A stretch of DNA of 21,169 nucleotides from Parvibaculum sp036499025 (GTDB lineage Bacteria; Pseudomonadota; Alphaproteobacteria; Parvibaculales; Parvibaculaceae). The notes beneath the pieces were generated by a model. It was not told where the DNA came from. It did no database searches and saw only the letters and a program-made list of their open reading frames with translations. Positions 1 to 6,267 of the stretch are shown piece by piece. The stretch spans positions 1 to 21,169 of the forward strand of contig DASYEM010000017.1 in the NCBI GenBank assembly GCA_036499025.1, read 5' to 3'. The position numbers were made by a program, and so were the translations under genes. Every line of letters starts with the position of its first letter. The first letter of the stretch is position 1.

Positions 1-2172
1 GAAGAAGGCGTGTCGGCGGCCGAGGTCATCATGACCCAGCTTCATGCGGGCGGTAAGTTCGACCAGAATTCCTACAAGGTCTCCGGCGGCCTTCACGGCG
101 TCGGCGTCTCCGTCGTCAATGCGCTGTCCGACTGGCTTGAACTGCGCATCTGGCGCGGCGGTCAGGAGCATACCATGCGTTTCCAGGATGGCGTGCCCGT
201 GGCGCCGCTTGCCACCATCGGTGAAGTCGGCAAGGACGAAAAGGGCAAGCTTCGCACCGGCACGGAAATCACCTTCCATCCGTCGGACCAGACTTTCACT
301 CAGACCGAATTCGATTTCGCCACGCTTGAGCATCGCCTGCGCGAACTCGCTTTCCTGAATTCAGGCGTCAAGATCGCGCTGACCGACGGGCGCGGCGTGG
401 AGCCGAAGACCGTTCACATGATGTACGAGGGCGGTCTCTCGGAATTCGTCCGCCATCTCGACCGCACGAAATCACCGCTCATCAGCGCGCCGATCTATCT
501 GAAGTCGGAACGCGACGGCATCACCGTCGAGCTCGCGACCTGGTGGAACGACAGCTACCACGAGAACATGCTCTGCTTTACCAACAACATTCCGCAGCGC
601 GATGGCGGCACGCATCTCGCCGGCTTCCGCGCCGCGTTGACCCGTGTCGTCAACAACTACGCCAGCGAAAGCGGCATCGCCAAGCGCGAGAAAGTGGCGC
701 TGACCGGCGACGACGCGCGCGAAGGTCTGACCTGCGTGCTCTCGGTCAAGGTGCCGGATCCGAAATTCTCCTCGCAGACGAAAGACAAACTCGTCTCTTC
801 CGAAGTTCGTCCCGTCGTCGAAAGTCTTGTCAACGAAACGCTGACCTCGTGGTTTGAAGAGCATCCCGCCGACGCGAAGACGGTCGTCAACAAGGTCGTC
901 GAAGCGGCAGCCGCGCGCGAAGCGGCGCGCAAGGCGCGTGAGCTGACGCGGCGCAAGGGCGCGCTCGATATTTCCAGCCTGCCCGGCAAGCTTGCCGATT
1001 GCCAGGAACGCGATCCGGCGAAATCCGAAATCTTCATCGTCGAGGGCGACAGCGCCGGCGGTTCGGCAAAACAGGCGCGCGACCGTTCCAATCAGGCCGT
1101 CCTGCCCTTGCGCGGTAAAATTCTCAACGTCGAGCGCGCGCGCTTCGACAAGATGCTGTCATCCAATGAAATCGGCACGCTCATCACGGCGCTCGGCACA
1201 GGCATCGGCCGCGACGATTTCAACATCGAGAAGCTGCGCTACCACAAGATCATCATCATGACCGACGCCGACGTCGACGGCGCTCATATCCGCACGCTCT
1301 TGCTGACGTTCTTCTATCGCCAAATGCCGCAGGTGATCGAGCGCGGGCACCTCTATATCGCCCAGCCGCCGCTTTACAAGGTGCGGCGCGGCTCGTCGGA
1401 AACCTATCTGAAGAACGAGCGCGCGCTCGAAGACTATCTGGTCTCGACCGGCCTTGAGGACATGGTGCTGACGCTGCATGACGGCACGCAGCGCTCGGGA
1501 CACGACTTGCGCGAGATCGTCGAGAAGGCGCGCGCCATTCGCGCCATCCTGCGCGGTCTGCCGCCCAAATATCCGCACTTCGTCATCGAACAGGCGGCGA
1601 TTGCCGGTGCGCTGAACCCCAAGGCTTTGGCCGAACCCGACCGCGCGGTCGAGGCTGCGGCCTATATCGGACGCCGTCTCGATCTTCTGTCGGATGAAAC
1701 CGAACGCGGCTGGACCGGCGTCGTCACGGCGGATGGCGGTCTTTCTTTCCATCGCGACGTGCGCGGCGTCCATGAGACCGTCACCATCGATGCGCCGCTG
1801 ATCGACAGCACCGACGCGCGCCGCCTGGACGCCAACGCGGAACACTTGCAGGAAATCTACACCTTCGCCGCGACGCTGCGGCGCAAGGACGATGAACACG
1901 CCATCCGCTCGCCCTCGCAACTTCTCGACGCTGTCTTCGCGGCGGGATCGAAGGGCATCGCGATGCAGCGCTACAAGGGCCTCGGCGAAATGAACCCCGA
2001 GCAGCTCTGGGAAACGACGCTCGACCGCGAAGTCCGCTCGCTGCTGCAGGTGAAGGTCCGAGAGCTCGATGAAGCCGACGATCTCTTCGTCAAGCTGATG
2101 GGCGACATCGTGGAGCCGCGCCGCGACTTCATCCGCGAAAACGCTCTCAGCGTCGCGAACCTCGATATTTGA
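1..2172 (+). CDS. gyrB: DNA gyrase subunit B (5'-truncated by window edge)
   Basis: This is the ATPase and TOPRIM subunit of DNA gyrase, which with GyrA introduces negative supercoils in the cytoplasm. The frame is open from base 1 (EEGVSAAEV), so the gene starts outside the window. By comparison with E. coli GyrB about 85 residues are missing, including the ATPase Glu. Visible parts, in residues of the 723 seen, are the GHKL ATP-lid motif GGLHGVGVSVVNAL near 29-42, the transducer domain to about 310, the TOPRIM motif EGDSAGG at 348-354 with PLRGKILN after it, the Mg-binding DADVDG near 422, an insert of about 170 residues as in Gram-negative GyrB, and the C-terminal QRYKGLGEMNP and NALSVANLD signature. 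That ending and EGVSAAEVIMTQLHAGGKF favour GyrB over ParE. The stop lies 3 bp from the convergent TetR stop. A small GGCTC/GAGCC inverted repeat at 2173-2189 is the only terminator-like structure and lacks a T-tract. Confidence 0.97.
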   Translation, partial: EEGVSAAEVIMTQLHAGGKFDQNSYKVSGGLHGVGVSVVNALSDWLELRIWRGGQEHTMRFQDGVPVAPLATIGEVGKDEKGKLRTGTEITFHPSDQTFTQTEFDFATLEHRLRELAFLNSGVKIALTDGRGVEPKTVHMMYEGGLSEFVRHLDRTKSPLISAPIYLKSERDGITVELATWWNDSYHENMLCFTNNIPQRDGGTHLAGFRAALTRVVNNYASESGIAKREKVALTGDDAREGLTCVLSVKVPDPKFSSQTKDKLVSSEVRPVVESLVNETLTSWFEEHPADAKTVVNKVVEAAAAREAARKARELTRRKGALDISSLPGKLADCQERDPAKSEIFIVEGDSAGGSAKQARDRSNQAVLPLRGKILNVERARFDKMLSSNEIGTLITALGTGIGRDDFNIEKLRYHKIIIMTDADVDGAHIRTLLLTFFYRQMPQVIERGHLYIAQPPLYKVRRGSSETYLKNERALEDYLVSTGLEDMVLTLHDGTQRSGHDLREIVEKARAIRAILRGLPPKYPHFVIEQAAIAGALNPKALAEPDRAVEAAAYIGRRLDLLSDETERGWTGVVTADGGLSFHRDVRGVHETVTIDAPLIDSTDARRLDANAEHLQEIYTFAATLRRKDDEHAIRSPSQLLDAVFAAGSKGIAMQRYKGLGEMNPEQLWETTLDREVRSLLQVKVRELDEADDLFVKLMGDIVEPRRDFIRENALSVANLDI

Positions 2173-2175
2173 GGC

Positions 2176-2799
2176 TCAGGCGCCGAGCCCGCGCAGGGCC
2201 AGCGTCACCACCAGATCGACGAGCTGGGCGCTGTTTTCCGGTGTGAAGGCGATGGGATGAAACCCGTCGCCCGCGCCCGCCGCCAGCTTGCGGAAAACGA
2301 GACACTGGCCGACGAGCCAGAGCGCCGTCGTCATAATGTCGGCCGCACCCGCGCCGCCCGAAAGAAACGGCCGCACCGCGTCTTGCGCCGCATCAAGATG
2401 CGGCTTGATCTCCCACTCTTCCACTCTCTCGATGGCGCCGGTGGGCGCCAGCATCTCCCAGGCCATCAGGCGCTTGTGCTGTTCGTCGCCCGCTTCCTCG
2501 GTCGAAACCGGAATGAGGCGGCGCACGAAGGCGCGCAAACGCTCTTCAGGCGGGTGATCCGCGCCCGATAGAGGCGCGAGCACGGCTTCGCCGTTCGCGG
2601 CGGGCGCCTGGAACGAACTGCGCATCACCTCGCGATAGAGATCGTCCTTGCTTCGGAAATAATAATTGATCGAGGCGAGGTTCGTATGCGCGCGGGCGGC
2701 AATGTCGCGCACCGTCGCATTGTGATAGCCGCGCTCGGCGAAAAGCCCTCGCGCGGCTTCGAGCAGGCGTTCCTTGGTGTTCTGGCTTTGCCCCGCCAT
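2176..2799 (-). CDS. TetR family repressor, CecR-like C-terminal domain
   Basis: A 207-residue one-component transcriptional repressor. The N-terminal TetR helix-turn-helix covers about residues 8-55 (RLLEAARGLFAERGYHNATV, then DIAARA, then NLASINYYFRSKDDLYREV). The remaining part (MAWEMLAPTGAIERVEEW; TALWLVGQCLVFR) resembles the CecR/YbiH (DUF1956) ligand-binding domain, whose relatives control drug export or aromatic compound response. The ATG is chosen because the TetR fold begins about ten residues later and the operator-like palindrome sits 13 bp upstream. Autoregulation is therefore likely. No efflux gene is adjacent: the left neighbour is gyrB (convergent) and the right is the divergent EF-hand gene. 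The second target, if any, is either that gene or elsewhere. The ligand cannot be inferred. Confidence 0.9.
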   Translation of the reverse strand: MAGQSQNTKERLLEAARGLFAERGYHNATVRDIAARAHTNLASINYYFRSKDDLYREVMRSSFQAPAANGEAVLAPLSGADHPPEERLRAFVRRLIPVSTEEAGDEQHKRLMAWEMLAPTGAIERVEEWEIKPHLDAAQDAVRPFLSGGAGAADIMTTALWLVGQCLVFRKLAAGAGDGFHPIAFTPENSAQLVDLVVTLALRGLGA

Positions 2800-2812
2800 G
2801 TAAGCCCTTTCA

Positions 2813-2828
2813 TCAAACGCCCGTTTGA
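2813..2828. promoter_or_regulatory. Probable TetR operator: TCAAACG-cc-CGTTTGA
   Basis: Perfect 7-bp inverted repeat with a 2-bp centre, 13 bp upstream of the TetR start codon. Size and symmetry fit TetR-family operators (about 15-17 bp, two half-sites). It lies in the 134-bp divergent region, so it could control both the repressor gene and the EF-hand gene. Seen directly; binding by this repressor is inferred. Confidence 0.7.
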
Positions 2829-2865
2829 AACGTCTCAGCGCGCGCTTTGCATCTTCCCTCTTGGT

Positions 2866-2884
2866 TTACGGCGCAGGGCCGTAA
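2866..2884. repeat. Inverted repeat TTACGGC-N5-GCCGTAA upstream of the EF-hand gene
   Basis: A perfect 7-bp inverted repeat with a 5-bp loop (GCAGG), 49 bp before the EF-hand start codon. It could be a hairpin in the 5' untranslated RNA or a second operator in this divergent region. No T-tract follows, so a terminator is unlikely. Confidence 0.4.
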
Positions 2885-2933
2885 CTCCGTCGCTCTGCTT
2901 GAGCGGCGGCCCTTCACGCAAAGAGGCAGCAAG

Positions 2934-3824
2934 ATGCAAATCTCTAGCGTTTCCAATCCCTACCTGCAGCAAATGCAGCAATCTCTCTTCCAGAAGGCCG
3001 ATTCCAACGCCGACGGCTCGCTCTCGATAGACGAGTTTACGGCGTCAAGCTCGGCAAGTTCTACCGGGTCGGCCAGTTCTACCGGGTCGACCAGTTCCGC
3101 CGATAAAACCAAGCAAGCCCAGACGATGTTCAAGTCGATTGACGCGAACGGGGACGGCAAGGTGACCGGCGACGAGCTTGGCTCCTTCTTCACCAAGCTC
3201 AGCTCCAACACCCAGTCCTCGCTTCTCCAGCTCCAGCAGCAGAGCGGCGCGGACAGGGCGACGAGCTTCCTCTCCAAGGCCGATACCGATGGCGATGGAA
3301 GCCTGTCCCTCGACGAGTTCACGGCGGCGGGCCCGCAAGGCGCGACGGCGGACAAGTCGAAGGAACTGTTCGGCGAGATGGATACCGACGGCGATGGCAA
3401 GGTGACGAAGGACGAATTGACGGCCTTCGATCAGTCGAAAGCGCCGTCCGGGGCCTCGGCCCAGACAACGACAAAGTCCGGCCACGCCCATCACGGCGGG
3501 CATATGCCGCCGCCCGCCGATGACGACGATGATGACGGCACCTCGCTTGCCGACATCCTCGCCGGCACATCCACCTCGTCGTCTTCGGCCAGCGCCACGG
3601 ACCCGCTCGCCGATCTTCTCTCCGGCACATCGACGTCGGGGAACAGCAGCACAGGCTCGCTTGCGGACGTGCTCGCAAAAATGTCGGACGCCGCCGATAC
3701 AGGCGCCGACGACAAGACCGATTTCACCAAACAGATTTCGGGTTATCTGCAACAGATGCTGTCGGGTTACGCCGACCAGGCCAAGAACGGCTCGGCGACC
3801 AGCAGCATCAGCGTCACCGCCTGA
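2934..3824 (+). CDS. Four-EF-hand calcium-binding protein with low-complexity tail
   Basis: A 296-residue protein with four canonical EF-hand loops at about 23-34 (DSNADGSLSIDE), 70-81 (DANGDGKVTGDE), 117-128 (DTDGDGSLSLDE) and 150-161 (DTDGDGKVTKDE). All have acidic residues at positions 1, 3, 5 and 12, so all should bind calcium. Between loops 1 and 2 is a Ser/Gly/Thr repeat. After loop 4 comes a His cluster (184-190), a run of six Asp (196-201), and three imperfect repeats LADILAGTSTS / LADLLSGTSTS / LADVLAK at 205-248. I see no signal peptide or membrane segment; the N-terminus (MQISSVSNPYLQQMQQ) is amphipathic. The ATG at 2934 is preferred over an upstream in-frame ATG at 2847 because AGAGG lies 7 bp before it and homology-like sequence begins there. 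Function is unknown: calcium buffering, sensing or an exported matrix protein are all possible. It is followed by a strong terminator. Confidence 0.85.
   Translation: MQISSVSNPYLQQMQQSLFQKADSNADGSLSIDEFTASSSASSTGSASSTGSTSSADKTKQAQTMFKSIDANGDGKVTGDELGSFFTKLSSNTQSSLLQLQQQSGADRATSFLSKADTDGDGSLSLDEFTAAGPQGATADKSKELFGEMDTDGDGKVTKDELTAFDQSKAPSGASAQTTTKSGHAHHGGHMPPPADDDDDDGTSLADILAGTSTSSSSASATDPLADLLSGTSTSGNSSTGSLADVLAKMSDAADTGADDKTDFTKQISGYLQQMLSGYADQAKNGSATSSISVTA
3054..3097 (+). repeat. 18-bp tandem repeat inside the EF-hand gene
   Basis: Two nearly identical 18-bp units (GCAAGTTCTACCGGGTCG, then GCCAGTTCTACCGGGTCG) and a partial third unit encode repeated Ser-Ala-Ser-Ser-Thr-Gly. The period is a multiple of three, so copy-number change would lengthen or shorten the linker between EF hands 1 and 2 without a frameshift. 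Confidence 0.8.
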
Positions 3825-3834
3825 CGAAGACAAA

Positions 3835-3862
3835 AAAGGGAAGGACAGAAGTCCTTCCCTTT
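3835..3862. terminator. Bidirectional intrinsic terminator
   Basis: A perfect 12-bp stem (AAAGGGAAGGAC / GTCCTTCCCTTT) with an AGAA loop, flanked by A's on the left and T-rich sequence on the right. It lies 10 bp after the EF-hand stop codon and 35 bp beyond the MCP stop on the other strand, so it should end both convergent transcripts. The better T-tract is on the minus strand (MCP). Confidence 0.9.
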
Positions 3863-3897
3863 CTTCGCATCCGGCTTCTTGTCTCGCCGAAGACCGC

Positions 3898-5967
3898 TTA
3901 CGCGGCTTTGACGCCGGCAAGGAAGTTATCGACTTCTCTGGAGAGATCGTTTGAGTTGCGCGAAAGCTCGCCCGCCGCATCGAAGACCTGCGCCGAAGCG
4001 ACGCCCGTATCGGTCGAAGCCTGCCTGACCGCGACGATGGAACGCGACACTTCTTCCGTGCCCTGCGCGGCCTGCTGCACATTGCGCGAGATTTCAAGCG
4101 TCGCGGCGCCCTGTTCCTCGACGGCGGACGCGATGGCGGCGGCGATTTCGCTCATCTCCTGGATGGTCGAACCGATGCCTTTGATCGCGGTGACGGCCTG
4201 ATCGGTCGCCCCCTGGATCTGCGTGATCTGGGCGGAAATCTCTTCCGTCGCCTTGGCGGTCTGCGTGGCGAGCGACTTCACTTCCGACGCGACGACCGCA
4301 AAGCCCTTGCCCGCATCGCCCGCGCGCGCGGCCTCGATGGTGGCGTTGAGCGCGAGCAGGTTCGTCTGCCCGGCGATGTCGTTGATCAGCTGAATGATCT
4401 CGCCGATCTTGTGCGCACCGACCGCAAGCTCCTGCACCACGCCATCCGTGGAGCGGGCGTCGTCGACCGCCTTGGAGGCGATGCGGGCGGAATTGGCCAC
4501 CTGCTTGGAGATTTCCTGAATGGATGCGGAAAGCTCTTCCGTCGCGGTCGCCACGGTCTGCACATTGGCGGACGTCTGTTCGGAGGCAGACGCCACCGTC
4601 ATCGCCTTGCTGTTGCCCTGTTCGGCCAGCGTCGTCATCGAGCCGGCCGTGGACTCCATTTCGGTCGCCGCCGCCGAAAGCGCCTGAACCAGCGAGCCGA
4701 CCTTCGCCTCGAAGGAAGAGGCAAGCTCGTTCATCATGCGCTTCTTTTCGATGACGGCCTTGCGATCGTTCTCTTCCTGTTCGGACTTGACGCGCTCCAT
4801 CTCGATACCGTTCTCCTTGAAGACCTGCACCGCCGCAGCCATCGCGCCGATCTCGTCCTTGCGCTCGCGCGCCGGAACTTCGGTCCGATGGTCGCCGCCC
4901 GCCAGACGTTTCATGGCCTCTGTCATGCCGCGAATGGGCTTGGCAAAAGCATTGCCGACGAAATAGGCGATGCCCGCCGCGCCGAGGAAGGTCAGAAGAC
5001 CGGTCAGCAATCCGGCATAGGTCAGGCTTCTATTGGCTTCAAACAGCGTGGCTTCGGGAACGGTAACGACGACCGACCAGGGCGTCAGCATGCCGTTGAG
5101 GATCACCGGCGCGGTGGCGCGAACGACCGCGACGCCGTCGCTATTGGTGATGCTCGGGAAAATCTTCTCTTCGCCCGCCATTGCCGCATCGAGGGTGGAC
5201 TTGTCGAGGCCCGCCTCGATGGCCTTCTTGCCGAGCGAGTCCGGGTTGCGGTTCGCGACATAAAGGCCGGTGCTGGAAACAACGGCGACATAGCCGGTGC
5301 CCAGCGGCTTTGCCTTGCCGACGATCGCGCCGACCTCGTCGAGCTTCAGATCGACGCCGCCGACGCCGAGGAACTTGCCGTTGACCGTGACCGGGAAAGT
5401 CATCGAGGTCATCAGCACCTGTTCGCCATCGACTTCATAAACGTAAGGCTCGATGGCGACCGGATGGCCGCTTGTCTTGGCGAGCTGATAATAGTCGCCG
5501 ACGCCTGGCGTGTCGTAATCGGCAAGCGCCACGCGGCTGATCGTGTTGCCTTTGCCGCGCGCGAAATAGGGAACATAGCGGCCCGTGGCGTCATAGCCCG
5601 CCGTGCCGGCGAAAGCCGCGTCGTTATTGTCGAGTGCATTCGGCTCGAAGCCGATCCAGGTGCCGAGCACCGAGGGATGATCGACCAGCGTCTGCTTTAG
5701 GAAAGCGTCGAAAGCGACGCGGCTCGTCGAGCCCGATTGAACGGCGGCGACGCCGGCCCCGGCAATGGTCTTGGCGACCGCGACATCGGGGTTCAGCAGA
5801 TTGGCGATATGCATCGCCTGCTCGCGCGCCTGAACGCGCATGATGTCCAGTGCCTGCGTATGCGCATAGTTTGAACCGAGCATGGTGAGCGTGGTGCCGC
5901 AAACGGCGACGGCGGCGGTCGCGACCAGCGCGATAATCAAGGTAAGCCTGAGCGAAATCGACTTCAT
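3898..5967 (-). CDS. Methyl-accepting chemotaxis protein, dCache sensor
   Basis: A 689-residue transmembrane chemoreceptor that signals through CheA/CheW. The order is TM1 at about 8-30, a periplasmic double-Cache ligand domain at about 35-310 (WIGFEPN, DYDTPGVGDYYQLAK, GVGGVDLKLDE), TM2 at about 316-341, HAMP at about 342-395 (AKPIRGMTEAMKRLAGGDH), then the cytoplasmic coiled coil with the signalling tip at about 522-560 (INDIAGQTNLLALNATIEAA, RAGDAGKGFAVVASEV). It ends NFLAGVKAA and has no NWETF-type CheR tether. The start at 5967 (MKSISLRLTL) is chosen over one 18 codons upstream because AGAGG sits just before it and TM1 follows directly. The Cache fold often binds small organic acids or amino acids, but this ligand cannot be predicted. 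No che genes are in the window. Confidence 0.93.
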   Translation of the reverse strand: MKSISLRLTLIIALVATAAVAVCGTTLTMLGSNYAHTQALDIMRVQAREQAMHIANLLNPDVAVAKTIAGAGVAAVQSGSTSRVAFDAFLKQTLVDHPSVLGTWIGFEPNALDNNDAAFAGTAGYDATGRYVPYFARGKGNTISRVALADYDTPGVGDYYQLAKTSGHPVAIEPYVYEVDGEQVLMTSMTFPVTVNGKFLGVGGVDLKLDEVGAIVGKAKPLGTGYVAVVSSTGLYVANRNPDSLGKKAIEAGLDKSTLDAAMAGEEKIFPSITNSDGVAVVRATAPVILNGMLTPWSVVVTVPEATLFEANRSLTYAGLLTGLLTFLGAAGIAYFVGNAFAKPIRGMTEAMKRLAGGDHRTEVPARERKDEIGAMAAAVQVFKENGIEMERVKSEQEENDRKAVIEKKRMMNELASSFEAKVGSLVQALSAAATEMESTAGSMTTLAEQGNSKAMTVASASEQTSANVQTVATATEELSASIQEISKQVANSARIASKAVDDARSTDGVVQELAVGAHKIGEIIQLINDIAGQTNLLALNATIEAARAGDAGKGFAVVASEVKSLATQTAKATEEISAQITQIQGATDQAVTAIKGIGSTIQEMSEIAAAIASAVEEQGAATLEISRNVQQAAQGTEEVSRSIVAVRQASTDTGVASAQVFDAAGELSRNSNDLSREVDNFLAGVKAA

Positions 5968-6209
5968 ACTGTGCCTCTGTCCTGGGAATGCGCCATGCAT
6001 GTTCTGGCTGGCGGTGCGCAATTGGAGTGACCCGCACTTTCCCCCTGATCGCTCTAAGCATTCGTAAGCGCGCCGGAAGGCATTTTTTCAGACTTCCTTA
6101 AGGCTCGCTCACTAGCGTCCCCGCCGTCGCGGCAGGCGGATTCGGGGTCGGTCCGCACCTTATTTCGGCCAGTTTCAGCGTTTTAAAGTTGCCGCCGGTT
6201 TTCCCCGGT

Positions 6210-6238
6210 TTGGCGAGGGCCCGTCCGGCTGCTAGTTT
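6210..6238 (+). promoter_or_regulatory. Possible promoter for the class A PBP gene
   Basis: TTGGCG (6210-6215), a 17-bp spacer and TAGTTT (6233-6238) lie 30 bp before the PBP start codon. The -10 match is weak. The rest of the 300-bp MCP/PBP divergent region (5968-6267) contains no convincing gene, terminator or strong repeat that I can see. It presumably holds both divergent promoters. Confidence 0.3.
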
Positions 6239-6267
6239 GCTAACCTCAAGATTCGCGCAAGGCTGAT

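Noticed and set aside
2847..2933. Upstream start for the EF-hand protein
   Set aside because: It would add 29 residues read through the TTACGGC inverted repeat and lacks a Shine-Dalgarno, whereas 2934 has AGAGG at ideal spacing.
4411..5700. 429-codon open frame antisense to the chemoreceptor gene
   Set aside because: It lies wholly within a well-supported MCP and has repetitive Gly/Arg/His composition with no domain.
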